Of a DNA stretch of 64,000 nucleotides, positions 47,151 through 55,600 are shown one piece after another (the first letter of the stretch is position 1; the number at the start of each line of letters is the position of its first letter). Position numbers and translations under genes: made by a program. The notes beneath the pieces were generated by a model. That model ran no database searches. It was not told the origin of the DNA and saw only the letters and a list, made by a program, of their open reading frames with translations. The stretch lies in NCBI RefSeq assembly GCF_004005855.1, contig NZ_SACL01000007.1, positions 186,001 to 250,000 on the forward strand, given 5' to 3'. This stretch comes from Rhodovarius crocodyli (GTDB lineage Bacteria > Pseudomonadota > Alphaproteobacteria > Acetobacterales > Acetobacteraceae).

Positions 47151-47750
47151 CTAAGCCGGCGGCATGCCCTGGGCTGCCGCCGCCATGGCGGCGTCCGGCA
47201 CCGTCAGCAGGTCGCCGCCGGCATTCGCCACCGCCATGGAGGCCTGGGCCAGCGCGACCGTCCCGGCACCCCGCGCCGCGGCCCGGATCGCGGCCGCATA
47301 GCCCTCGGTATCGCCCGCGCGGAACCGCGCCCAGGCGCCGGGCACCAGCCGCAACTCCCATTCCTTTCCGGCCGGCGCATGGGCCGCGAACAGGGCGCGC
47401 GTCGGCTCCAGCGTCGTGTCGACCGCGCACAGCACCAGAAGGCGGCCGGGGCGCGCCATGGCCTGGCGGGCCAGCGCCGCGTCGGCACGCCAGGCGGGCA
47501 GGGGCAACGGGTCATCGACGGCGGGGCCCAGCGTCGAGCAGGTCAGCAGCAATGCACGCGCGCCCGGCGCCAGCCGGGCCAGCTCGGCGCGGGTTTCGGC
47601 CAGGATGGCGGGCGTGGCGCCCCCCGCCGCCTCGGCCTCGGCCAGCAGGTCCGCCCGCACGGCGTGGCGCAGCGTGAGGCCGTGGCGCGCCGCCGCCGGT
47701 TCGAAGAGCGGGATGTTGCTGGCGGCGCTGTGCAGGCAGGCGATGGTCAT
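47151..47750 (-). CDS. Asp/Glu/hydantoin racemase-family protein
   Basis: The 199-residue protein resembles the aspartate/glutamate/hydantoin racemase superfamily. An N-terminal strand with CLHSAASN is followed by LLTCSTLGPAVDD (first catalytic cysteine-type motif). In the second half VLCAVDTT occurs but not a classical second-cysteine CT motif, so racemase activity is uncertain. ATG 47750 is chosen (47765 possible). It converges on the Bug receptor gene with a 4-bp gap and is divergent from the MFS gene. Confidence 0.65.
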   Translation of the reverse strand: MTIACLHSAASNIPLFEPAAARHGLTLRHAVRADLLAEAEAAGGATPAILAETRAELARLAPGARALLLTCSTLGPAVDDPLPLPAWRADAALARQAMARPGRLLVLCAVDTTLEPTRALFAAHAPAGKEWELRLVPGAWARFRAGDTEGYAAAIRAAARGAGTVALAQASMAVANAGGDLLTVPDAAMAAAAQGMPPA

Positions 47751-47868
47751 GCGCCAGCGTCGCATGGGCCATGCCGAAGGGCCATCGGGGTTGAAGCCGC
47801 CCCCGGCCGCATGCCACACCCGGCCCATGTTCCGCCGCCTCGCCCCTTCTGCCCGCAAGCTCTGAGCG

Positions 47869-49029
47869 ATGTCGGCCGTCATGACCCAAGCGGCGCCGCG
47901 CGGCGTCTGGCTGTTCGTCGCCGCTGCCACCTGCGCCTTCGGCGGCGTGTGGATGAGCGTGCCTCTCGCCTCCGTGCTGCTGGCCGAACGCGGGGAGGCC
48001 CCGGCGCTGGTCGGGCTCTATGCCGCCTCGGTCTGGGTCACGGCGCTGTGCTCGGCGCCCTTCACGCCCTGGATCGCGGGGCGCGCGGGCGGTGCGGTCA
48101 GGCTGCACCGGGCCTCGGGCTTCGTCTGCGCCATGGCGATGCTGGGGCTGGCCACCGACCCTGCCTTGCCCTTCTGGTTCCTGCTGGGGCCGGTGCTGGG
48201 GGCATCATCCTGCCTCACCTGGACCACCTCGGACGCGGTGGTGGGCGCCATGGCGCCGGCGGGCCGCGAGGGGCGGTTCCTGGGCATCTACCAGACTTTC
48301 GTCTCCGCCGCGATCGGCGGCGGGCCGGCCATGCTGTGGCTGACGGGCGTGCGGACCGAGGCCTTCGCGGCGGCGGCCTGCATCATCCTGGTCGGCACGC
48401 TGCTGACCCTGCCGGTCAGCGAGCCCCAGGGCGCGGTGCCCCGCCGCATGCGCGTGTCCATCCCGCGCCTGCGCCCGGTGGCGCTGATGATGATGGCCCC
48501 CGCCGGGGCCGCGATGATGTGCGGGTCGCTGGAAGGTGTCGCGGGGGCGGTGTTTCCAGTGCAGGCGCTGGGCCTCGGCATGTCGGCCGCCGCGGCGGCC
48601 AGCATCGTTGTGGCCACCGGCTTCGGCAATGTGCTGGCACAATTCCCGGTGGGCTGGTTCGCGGACCGTTTCGGCACGCATCGTGCCCTGCTGGCCTGTG
48701 CGGTGCTGGTGGCGGTGGGGGCGCTGCTGTGGCCGGTGCTGGCGCCCGGGCAGTGGGTGTGGCCGCTGCTGTCGGTGTGGGGCGGTGCGGCGGGTGCCAT
48801 CTATACGCTGGGCATGGTGCGGGCGGTGCAGCGCTTCGCGGGGCCCGCGCGGGCCATGGGCATGGCGGGGCTGAACACCGCCTATCTGACCGGGGGCGCG
48901 ATCGGGGCGCCGCTGGGCGGGCTGGTGCTGCAGGCGATGCCGGGGGCGGGGCTGTCGGTGGCGCTGGCGGTGCTGGCGCTCTCGGCGGGGCTGGGGCTGA
49001 GCCTGGCCGCGCTCAGGCGCGGGGGCTGA
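47869..49029 (+). CDS. MFS transporter
   Basis: The 386-residue protein has about twelve membrane segments. The first half shows FTPWIAGRAGGAVRLHR where the MFS loop 2-3 motif is expected. The second half has the better preserved counterpart GWFADRFGTHRALL. Substrate is unknown and no drug-export signature is evident. The gene ends 17 bp inside the convergent gluQRS gene. It shares a 118-bp divergent upstream region with the racemase-like gene. Confidence 0.87.
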   Translation: MSAVMTQAAPRGVWLFVAAATCAFGGVWMSVPLASVLLAERGEAPALVGLYAASVWVTALCSAPFTPWIAGRAGGAVRLHRASGFVCAMAMLGLATDPALPFWFLLGPVLGASSCLTWTTSDAVVGAMAPAGREGRFLGIYQTFVSAAIGGGPAMLWLTGVRTEAFAAAACIILVGTLLTLPVSEPQGAVPRRMRVSIPRLRPVALMMMAPAGAAMMCGSLEGVAGAVFPVQALGLGMSAAAAASIVVATGFGNVLAQFPVGWFADRFGTHRALLACAVLVAVGALLWPVLAPGQWVWPLLSVWGGAAGAIYTLGMVRAVQRFAGPARAMGMAGLNTAYLTGGAIGAPLGGLVLQAMPGAGLSVALAVLALSAGLGLSLAALRRGG

Positions 49030-49831
49030 AGGGCGGCAGTGCCGCGATCACGGCCTCGGCCGTCATGCCGGCCGCGCGCATGTCCCGCAGGGCGGGCGCG
49101 CCGTCGCGCTTGGCCAGGCGCTTGCCGTCGGGCCCCAGCAGCAGCGGGTGATGCTCATATGCCGGTTCCGGCAGGCCGAGCCGGGCCTGGAGCAGCCGAT
49201 GGATGTCGGTGGCGGGCAGCAGATCCTCGCCGCGCGTGACCAGATCCACCCCTTGGGCCGCGTCGTCGCAGACCACGCACAGGTGATAGGACAGCCCCGC
49301 ATCCTTGCGGGCCAGCACCACATCGCCATGCGCCATGGGGTCGCAGCGCAGCCTGCCGCGCGCGCGGTCGATGAAGGTCAGCGGCGGCAGCCCGTCCAGG
49401 GCGCGCGCCACGTCCAGCCGCCAGGCATGCGGGTGCCCGGCCGCGATGCGACGCTCGCGCTCGGCGGCGGGCAGCCCCCGGCAGGTGCCCGGATACACGG
49501 CACCCGACGGCCCCTGCGGCGCGCCACCGGCCGCGGCGATATCCGCCCGGGTGCAGAAGCAGGGATAGAGGAAGGGGCTCAGCTGGCGAAGCGCCGCGCG
49601 ATGCCCGGCCGCATGTTCCGTCTGCACCCGCACCGGTTCCTCCCAGCGCAGGCCGAGCCAGGCGAGGTCCTCCGTGATCCAGGCCGCGTATTCGGGGCGG
49701 CAGCGGGTGGTGTCGATATCCTCCAGCCGCAGCAGGAAGCGATCCCCGCGCGCGGCCGCGAACAGGGCCGAGTAGGCATGGCCCAGGTGCAGGGCGCCGG
49801 TGGGGCTGGGGGCGAAGCGGGTGGTGGTCAC
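49013..49831 (-). CDS. gluQRS: Glutamyl-Q tRNA(Asp) synthetase
   Basis: The 272-residue paralogue of the glutamyl-tRNA synthetase catalytic domain lacks the anticodon-binding domain. It attaches glutamate to queuosine in tRNA-Asp. The HIGH-like site is PSPTGALHLGHAYS and the KMSKS-like site GKRLAKRDG. A zinc-type cysteine cluster (PCFCTRAD with a later GTCRG) is retained. The start overlaps the stop of the upstream RHH-like gene as ATGA. Confidence 0.93.
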   Translation of the reverse strand: MTTTRFAPSPTGALHLGHAYSALFAAARGDRFLLRLEDIDTTRCRPEYAAWITEDLAWLGLRWEEPVRVQTEHAAGHRAALRQLSPFLYPCFCTRADIAAAGGAPQGPSGAVYPGTCRGLPAAERERRIAAGHPHAWRLDVARALDGLPPLTFIDRARGRLRCDPMAHGDVVLARKDAGLSYHLCVVCDDAAQGVDLVTRGEDLLPATDIHRLLQARLGLPEPAYEHHPLLLGPDGKRLAKRDGAPALRDMRAAGMTAEAVIAALPPFSPRA

Positions 49832-50172
49832 GGCTCCCGCTTGTCGGCGGGCGGCAGCAGGCGGCCGTGCTTGATCAGCAGCTCCACCAGCGCCTCGGTC
49901 AGCAGTTCCTCCATCTTCTGGCCGCGCTGGGCGGCCAGCTGCTTCAGGTTGTTGCGCAGGCCCGAGGGCACGCGGAAGAACAGCTGCGCGTCCTTGGCGC
50001 CCGACAGCGCCTGCTCCACCGTCTCGGCCACATAGCCCGCGGCGCCGGCCACCTGGCGGCCGCCGCGCATCGCGGCCTCTCCCACCACATATCCGGCCGA
50101 GAGCAGCCGATCGAGCACGCGCTGGAAGATGGCTTCCTCGGTGGGGTTTTCGGGCGGGGGCGTCTTGGCCAT
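49828..50172 (-). CDS. Small RHH-like hypothetical protein
   Basis: The 114-residue protein has a polar N-terminus. Its C-terminal part reads FFRVPSGLRNNLKQLAAQRG followed by a helix QKMEELLTEALVELLIKHGR, a pattern suggestive of a ribbon-helix-helix DNA-binding fold. It is translationally coupled to gluQRS. The start at 50172 faces an unusually AT-rich, dyad-rich 109-bp gap shared with a divergent gene, which would suit an autoregulatory operator. Function is not established. Confidence 0.7.
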   Translation of the reverse strand: MAKTPPPENPTEEAIFQRVLDRLLSAGYVVGEAAMRGGRQVAGAAGYVAETVEQALSGAKDAQLFFRVPSGLRNNLKQLAAQRGQKMEELLTEALVELLIKHGRLLPPADKREP

Positions 50173-50186
50173 GCGGGGTTCCTGAA

Positions 50187-50243
50187 TTGCTATCAAGATT
50201 GCTTGCAATCGAATGATCCGATAGCTATCAATCTAGCTAGCAA
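50187..50243. promoter_or_regulatory. AT-rich dyad cluster between divergent genes
   Basis: The outer arms TTGCTATCAAGATTG (50187-50201) and CAATCTAGCTAGCAA (50229-50243) match in reverse complement at 12 of 15 positions. Inside lie GATTGC-TT-GCAATC (50197-50210) and the perfect palindrome GATAGCTATC (50220-50229). The composition stands out from the surrounding sequence. It is probably an operator region for the RHH-like protein, the DUF1232 gene or both. Confidence 0.6.
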
Positions 50244-50281
50244 CCCAGCCGTGCCGCAAGCCGGCTTCCGACAGGAACGCC

Positions 50282-50650
50282 ATGGACCAGTCCTTCGACC
50301 CCCGAATCGCCCTCGAAGCCCCGGTTGAACCGCCGAAGGAGGAGGATTTCATGTCCCGCCTGCGCAGCGGCATGCGCCGCATCGGCGGGCCGGCCGTGCT
50401 GCAGCTGCTGCAGCTATGGGTGGCCGCCCGCGCCAACGGCACGCCGCTGACGATGAAGGCGGCGCTCTGGGGCGCGCTCGGCTATTTCGTCATGCCGATG
50501 GACGCCGTGCCCGACGCCATCCCGCTGGCGGGCTTCGGTGACGACGTGGCCGTGATCGCGGCGGCGCTCGCGCTCGCGCACCGCGCCATCTCGCCCGAGG
50601 TGCAGGCCCGCGCGGCGGAATTGTTCAGCCGCCTGTTCAGCCGGGCCTGA
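50282..50650 (+). CDS. DUF1232 (YkvA-like) membrane-associated protein
   Basis: The 122-residue protein has the DUF1232 core GALGYFVMPMDAVPDAIPLAGFGDDVAVIAAALA (read in parts, residues about 62-97). The PxDxxPDxxPxxGxxDD-type motif is characteristic. The family is of unknown function and membrane-associated. It is divergent from the RHH-like gene across the dyad cluster. The next gene, an XRE-cupin regulator, starts 50 bp after its stop. Confidence 0.86.
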   Translation: MDQSFDPRIALEAPVEPPKEEDFMSRLRSGMRRIGGPAVLQLLQLWVAARANGTPLTMKAALWGALGYFVMPMDAVPDAIPLAGFGDDVAVIAAALALAHRAISPEVQARAAELFSRLFSRA

Positions 50651-50700
50651 CGGGCAAGGCGGCGCTTCGCGCGGCTTCGCGAATCGCGCTACCCAGGGGC

Positions 50701-51270
50701 ATGCCCGCCACGACCCTCGGCCCCCGCGTGAAGGCCATGCGCCTGCGCCAGGGCCTGACGCTGGAAACCCTGGCCCAGCGTACAGGCCTGACCCGCTCCT
50801 TCCTCTCGAAGGTGGAGCGGTCGGCAACGACCCCCTCCATCACCACCGCGCTGAAGCTCGCCTCCGCCTTCGGTATCGGGGTGGGGCAGCTGCTGGGGGA
50901 AGCCACGGACCTGCATGCCGTTTCCGTGCTGCGCATGGCCGACCGCCGCTCCTTCATGGGCGGCGGGCCGGACGATTACACGCCCCTGGCCCCGGGCCGG
51001 CCGCTGAAGGCGATGGAGCCCTTTCTCGTCACGCCGCCGCTGGAGTTCCGCGAGGGACCGCTCGGCCGGCATTCCGGCGATGAATTCATGCTGGTCCTGA
51101 AGGGGCGGGTGGAGCTTTCATTCGATGGCCGCTCCATCGTGCTGGAGGCCGGGGACACCGCCTATTTCGATGCCTCCCTGCCGCATCGCAGCCGCAGCCT
51201 GGGCAGCCGCCCGGCCGAGGTACTGACAGTGATCGCTACTCCGCCTTCTGAGACACCAGAAGAAAGTTAA
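50701..51270 (+). CDS. XRE-family regulator with C-terminal cupin sensor
   Basis: The 189-residue regulator has an N-terminal helix-turn-helix (about residues 18-60, LETLAQRTGLTRSFLSKVER). A C-terminal cupin (about 110-180) contains GRHSGDEFMLVLKGRVELSF and DTAYFDASLPHRSRS. It is the second regulator of this architecture in the window. It lies directly upstream of a class II aldolase and a Bug receptor on the same strand and is a plausible ligand-responsive controller of that uptake and catabolic pair. Confidence 0.89.
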   Translation: MPATTLGPRVKAMRLRQGLTLETLAQRTGLTRSFLSKVERSATTPSITTALKLASAFGIGVGQLLGEATDLHAVSVLRMADRRSFMGGGPDDYTPLAPGRPLKAMEPFLVTPPLEFREGPLGRHSGDEFMLVLKGRVELSFDGRSIVLEAGDTAYFDASLPHRSRSLGSRPAEVLTVIATPPSETPEES

Positions 51271-51325
51271 TGACACTTTGTGTCCTGAACGCTATACCTG
51301 CCTTCAGCGATCTGGAGGTGGGGCA

Positions 51326-52114
51326 ATGGATGGCGATGCGGTGGTGCGGCCAAAGGAGGCCTATCACGCCAAGGCGGAAGCGGATTTCCGCCGCAACCTC
51401 GGCATTCCCGACTGGACCGTGCGTCAGCGCCTCGCGCTCGCTTGCCGGATTCTCTCGATGGAAGGGCACGGCTCGGGCCTCGCGGGGCAGCTGACCGCGC
51501 GCGGGCCGGAGCCCGGCACCTACTACACCATGCGTTTCGGGTTGGGGCTGGACGAGATCACGGCCACCAACCTGCTGCTGGTCGATGACGACCTGAAGGT
51601 CCTGCAGGGGGAGGGCATGCCCAACCCCTCCAACCGTTTCCATCTGTGGATCTACCGAGCGCGGCCGCAGGTGAACTGCATCGTGCACACCCATCCGCCG
51701 CAGGTGTCTGCCCTGTCCATGATCGGCGTGCCGCTGAAGCCCAGCCACATGGACACTTCCATGTTCTACGAGGATTGCGCCTGGCTGCCGGAATGGCCGG
51801 GCGTGCCGATCGGCGACGAGGAAGGCCGGCTGATCAGCGAGGCGCTGGGCGAAAACCGTTCCATCCTGCTGGCCCATCACGGGTTGCTGACGGCCACGAC
51901 CAACATCGAGGAAAGCGCCGTGCTGGCGCTGTTCATGGAACGCTGCGCCGGGTTGCAGCTGCGGGCCATGGCGGCGGGCACCATCCGCGACCTGCCACCC
52001 GAGGTGGCGCGCGAGGCCCATGACTATCGCCTGAAGCCCAAGCCGGTGCAGGCGACCTTCTTCTACCACGCCCGCGCCGCCATGCGCGCGGGCCATGCCG
52101 AAGCCCTGGGCTGA
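51326..52114 (+). CDS. Class II aldolase/adducin domain protein
   Basis: The 262-residue AraD-fold enzyme contains MEGHGSGLAGQLTARGPEPG near the N-terminus. The metal-site histidines are in CIVHTHPPQVS and LLAHHGLLTATT. It belongs to a subfamily distinct from the class II aldolase at 45376. The ATG follows a strong TGGAGGTGGGG ribosome site. Situated between an XRE-cupin regulator and a Bug receptor, it probably acts on a sugar acid or hydroxy acid taken up by that receptor. Confidence 0.88.
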   Translation: MDGDAVVRPKEAYHAKAEADFRRNLGIPDWTVRQRLALACRILSMEGHGSGLAGQLTARGPEPGTYYTMRFGLGLDEITATNLLLVDDDLKVLQGEGMPNPSNRFHLWIYRARPQVNCIVHTHPPQVSALSMIGVPLKPSHMDTSMFYEDCAWLPEWPGVPIGDEEGRLISEALGENRSILLAHHGLLTATTNIEESAVLALFMERCAGLQLRAMAAGTIRDLPPEVAREAHDYRLKPKPVQATFFYHARAAMRAGHAEALG

Positions 52115-52200
52115 ATCGCCCCAACACGAAGGACCGGGGCGCCCGTGGGGGGACGTTCCGGCCATGACGCCAGCCGCGCGGCGACATTCGGGAGACACCG

Positions 52201-53163
52201 ATGCGTCGACGTCATCTGCTTCTCGCGCCGCTATGCGCGCCCCTGCCGGCCAAGGCTCAGAGCTGGCCGAGCCAGAGCATCACCTTCATGGTGCCGAACG
52301 GCGCCGGAGGCACGACCGACCTGGCCGCGCGGCTGGCCGCCGCCGGCATGGCCACGCGCCTGGACGGCAAACCCGTGGTGGTCGAGAACCGCCCGGGCGG
52401 CGACGGCGCCATCGCCATCCGCGCCACCCTGCGCGCGCGGGACGGCCATACCTTCGTCTGCGCCTATTCCGGCTATGTGGTGGGCACGCCGCATCTCAGC
52501 GCCGATCTCGGCTATGATGTGCTGAAGGACCTGATCCCGGTGGGGCAGATGATGGACGCGCCGCATGCGGTAATGGTCCATCCCTCCGTGCCCGCCAACA
52601 CGCTGGCGGAGCTGACGGCCTGGATCCGCGCCAATCCCGGCCAAGTGAATTACGGCTCCACCGGCACCGGCAGCGTGCAGCATCTGGGTACGGAGCTGTA
52701 CCGGCAGCTCGCGGGCGGGCTGGACATGACACATGTGTCCTACCGCGCCGTGGGCACTGCCCTGCAGGATCTGCTGGCGGGCCGGATCCAGCTGTTCATC
52801 ACCAGTATCGCCCCGGCGGCCGGGCTGGCGCGGGATGGGCGGCTGAAGGCATTGGCCGTGACCTCGCCCAGCCGGGCGGCGGTGCTGCCCGGTGTGCCGA
52901 GCGCGGTCGAAGCCGGGATGCCCGCGCTGGATGTCGTCACCTGGGTGGGCCTCTATGCCCCGGCCGGCACGCCCGATGCGGTGGTGGCCCGTACCGCCGC
53001 CGCCTTGCAGGCTGCGCTGGCCGAACCCGACACGATCCGCCGCATGGCGGAGCAGGGTGCCACCCCAGGCACGGGCGGGCCCGCGGAGCTGGCCAGGCGG
53101 ACCAGGGATGAATACGCGCTGTGGGGAAGGGTGATCCGGGAAGGGAACATCAAGGCGGATTGA
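52201..53163 (+). CDS. Bug-family tripartite tricarboxylate transporter substrate receptor
   Basis: The 320-residue periplasmic receptor has a signal peptide MRRRHLLLAPLCAPLPAKAQ. The Bug motifs are ITFMVPNGAGGTTDLAARL and VENRPGGDGAIAI. Carboxylates are the usual ligands. No TctA/TctB membrane genes are adjacent. It follows the class II aldolase by 86 bp and converges on a terminator that ends the opposite aminotransferase operon. Confidence 0.92.
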   Translation: MRRRHLLLAPLCAPLPAKAQSWPSQSITFMVPNGAGGTTDLAARLAAAGMATRLDGKPVVVENRPGGDGAIAIRATLRARDGHTFVCAYSGYVVGTPHLSADLGYDVLKDLIPVGQMMDAPHAVMVHPSVPANTLAELTAWIRANPGQVNYGSTGTGSVQHLGTELYRQLAGGLDMTHVSYRAVGTALQDLLAGRIQLFITSIAPAAGLARDGRLKALAVTSPSRAAVLPGVPSAVEAGMPALDVVTWVGLYAPAGTPDAVVARTAAALQAALAEPDTIRRMAEQGATPGTGGPAELARRTRDEYALWGRVIREGNIKAD

Positions 53164-53184
53164 AGGGCGCCCGCCACGGTGTGC

Positions 53185-53218
53185 AAAAAAGGCGCCCCGC
53201 CTAACCGGCCAGGGCGCC
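53185..53218 (-). terminator. Intrinsic terminator of the aminotransferase operon
   Basis: On the minus strand the arms GGCGCCC and GGGCGCC (7 bp, at 53212-53218 and 53191-53197) are followed by six T residues (53185-53190), 35 bp after the aminotransferase stop. This is the clearest rho-independent terminator serving a gene in the window. Confidence 0.85.
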
Positions 53219-53252
53219 CATTCTCATCTGCCGCAACCGATTTGATCTCTGC

Positions 53253-54386
53253 TCACAGCCCCCGCAGGGCGTTGCACACCTGCTCGATCTGCGCCTCGGT
53301 CAGCTCCGGGTACAGCGGCAGGCTGAACACTTCCTGCGACGCGCGGCTGGTTTCCGCGCAGGCGGCCGGGCCCAGCGCCGTGCGTCCGGCATAGGCCGAC
53401 TGCTCATGCACCGGCACCGGGTAATGGATGCCCGTGCCCACGCCCTGCGCCTTCAGCGCCGCCATGATCGCGGTGCGCTCGGGCGAGCGCAGCACATACT
53501 GGTGGAACACATGCTCCACCCCCTCGGCGCGCGCGGGCGGCGTCAGGGAAGTGCCGGCGAGTGCGGCGTCGTAATGCGCCGCGATCTCGCGCCGGCGGGC
53601 GTTGTTGGCGTCCAGCCGCGGCAGCTTGGCCCGCAGGATGGCGGCCTGCACCTCGTCCAGCCGGCTGTTCACGCCGACCAGGGAGGAGATGTAGCGCTCC
53701 CGCCAGCCGTACTGCCGGATCGCGCCGATGCGGTCGGCCAGCTCATGGTCGGCGGTGGACAGCACGCCGCCATCGCCCAGCGCGCCCAGGTTCTTGGTGG
53801 GGTACAGGCTGTAGGCCGCGGCATAGCCGATGGTGCCGATCATCCGGCCGTCATGCCGGGCGCCATGGGCCTGGGCGCAATCCTCGATCAGCGGCACGCC
53901 CGCCTTCGCGCAGGCGGCCAGCATCGGCGTCAGGTCGCAGGGGTGGCCGTAGATATGCACCGCGATGACGGCGCGGATCGGCGGGATGCCCGGCGGGGGG
54001 TCGTCCAGCACGGCCGCCAGCTCATCGGGGTCCATGCAATAGGTGTCGGGGTCGATGTCGAGCAGCAGGGGCGTCGCCCCCGCCATCTCGATCGCGGCGA
54101 CCGTCGCGACGGCGGTGTGGGAAACGGTGACGACCGTCGAGCCCTCACCGATGCCCATGCCGCGCAGGATCAGCGCGATGGCGTCCGTGCCGTTCGCGCA
54201 GCCCACGGCGCGCTGGCCCTCGCCCAGCCACTGGGCGTATTCGCGCTCGAAGGCCGCACCTTCCTGCCCCAGGATATACCAGCCGGAGGACAGCGCGCGC
54301 GCGACGGCGGCGTCGATCTCCTCCTTCTGCGCGCGGTAGCCCGCGCCGGGGTCGGCCTGCGGGATCATGGTTACCGTGGCGTTCAT
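53253..54386 (-). CDS. DegT/DnrJ/EryC1/StrS family sugar aminotransferase
   Basis: The 377-residue PLP-dependent enzyme probably aminates a nucleotide-linked 3- or 4-keto sugar. The PLP lysine is K198 in SLYPTKNLGALGDGG. The Asp that binds the pyridine nitrogen lies in LIEDCAQAHGA, and CANGTDAI is the phosphate-binding part. It lies 12 bp downstream of the epimerase gene. The pair probably makes an amino sugar for surface polysaccharide. Its expression may depend on the promoter next to the G31 tract. Confidence 0.91.
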   Translation of the reverse strand: MNATVTMIPQADPGAGYRAQKEEIDAAVARALSSGWYILGQEGAAFEREYAQWLGEGQRAVGCANGTDAIALILRGMGIGEGSTVVTVSHTAVATVAAIEMAGATPLLLDIDPDTYCMDPDELAAVLDDPPPGIPPIRAVIAVHIYGHPCDLTPMLAACAKAGVPLIEDCAQAHGARHDGRMIGTIGYAAAYSLYPTKNLGALGDGGVLSTADHELADRIGAIRQYGWRERYISSLVGVNSRLDEVQAAILRAKLPRLDANNARRREIAAHYDAALAGTSLTPPARAEGVEHVFHQYVLRSPERTAIMAALKAQGVGTGIHYPVPVHEQSAYAGRTALGPAACAETSRASQEVFSLPLYPELTEAQIEQVCNALRGL

Positions 54387-54398
54387 GTCCTCATTTCC

Positions 54399-55388
54399 TC
54401 ACAGGTAGTCGGGCAGGCGTTCACGATACCAGTCGAGCGTCAGGCGCAAACCCTCGTCGAGGGAAATCCTGGGGGCCCAGCCGGTTGCCTTGCGGAAGGC
54501 ATGGTCGTCCGCGTGGTAGCTGCCGATGTCGATCGGCGCGCGGTCGGCGGGGAATTCCTTGGTGCCGAAACTGCCCTGGCCGCCATTGGCCGCGATCACA
54601 CGCTCGGCCAGTTCCAGCAAGGAAACCGGGGGCGCGCCGCCCAGGTTGAAGACCTGGCCGTTCACCCCTTCCTGGTCCGCGCATTCGGCGGCGATCAGGA
54701 AGGCCTCGGTCACGTCGTCCACATAGGCCAGGTCGCGCAGCTGGGCGCCGCCCCATACCTCGAAGGGCTCATTCTCCAGCAGGCGGCGCACCCAGATGCC
54801 CAGGAAGGTCTGCTTGGCGTCGCGGATGCGCAGGCGCGGGCCATAGCAGTTGGTCAGGCGCAGGGAGACGACCGGGCGGTGCAGCACGCGGCTTTCCAGC
54901 AACCAGTACTGCTCGCCCGCCCATTTGGACACGCCGTTGGCATCGGGCGGGTTCACCGGGTGCATCTCGTTCACCGGCAGGTACAGCGGGCGGCCGTAGA
55001 ACTGGCGGGTGGAGGCATGGACGACGCGCGCGGCCGGCGCCGCCTCACGCATCACCTGGATCAGCCGTACCTGGGAGACGGCGTTGATGTTGATGTCCGC
55101 CACCGGGTCCTTCTGCCCGCCCATGTGGCTGGTCTGGGCTGCCAGGTTGAACAGCACCTCCGTGCCCTTGCACAGGGAATGCAGCTCCATGTCCCGCAGG
55201 TCGCCGCGCACCAGCATCACGCCCGCGCCGTCCAGGTTGCGCGGGTTGGCGCCGCCTTCCTCGAACATGGCGTCGATGGCGGTGACGCGGGCACCGAGCC
55301 CGGCCAGCGCATGGCACAGGTTGGCGCCGAGGAAACCGGCACCGCCGGTGACCACGACACGACGGTTCTTCCACCAGGCGGCGTTCAT
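54399..55388 (-). CDS. NAD-dependent epimerase/dehydratase (extended SDR)
   Basis: The 329-residue nucleotide-sugar enzyme has the NAD-binding loop VVVTGGAGFLGANL (residues 11-24). The later blocks LRLTNCYGPRLRIRDAKQTF and WGGAQLRDLAYVDDV are typical of extended SDRs. The usual YxxxK is N151-GVS-K155, so the catalytic tyrosine position is Asn; S126 and T127 are present. This is either a subfamily trait or a changed mechanism. It is the first gene of a two-gene operon whose upstream region contains a 31-base G/C homopolymer. Confidence 0.88.
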   Translation of the reverse strand: MNAAWWKNRRVVVTGGAGFLGANLCHALAGLGARVTAIDAMFEEGGANPRNLDGAGVMLVRGDLRDMELHSLCKGTEVLFNLAAQTSHMGGQKDPVADININAVSQVRLIQVMREAAPAARVVHASTRQFYGRPLYLPVNEMHPVNPPDANGVSKWAGEQYWLLESRVLHRPVVSLRLTNCYGPRLRIRDAKQTFLGIWVRRLLENEPFEVWGGAQLRDLAYVDDVTEAFLIAAECADQEGVNGQVFNLGGAPPVSLLELAERVIAANGGQGSFGTKEFPADRAPIDIGSYHADDHAFRKATGWAPRISLDEGLRLTLDWYRERLPDYL

Positions 55389-55522
55389 GAACGCGTCCCT
55401 TTTGCGGAATGGATGAAGGAAATGTCAGGCATGGGCATCACCGGGCTTTAGCACTGTCACGCTCGGCCAGGAATGCGGCATGGCTGGGGTGCGATGATGG
55501 CCTTTTGGTGGGGGATGTGGAT

Positions 55523-55553
<31 letters not shown>

Positions 55554-55600
55554 CGGCTGGGGCAGGGCCCCTGACTGGGGCGCGGGGCAAGGCCCCGGCC

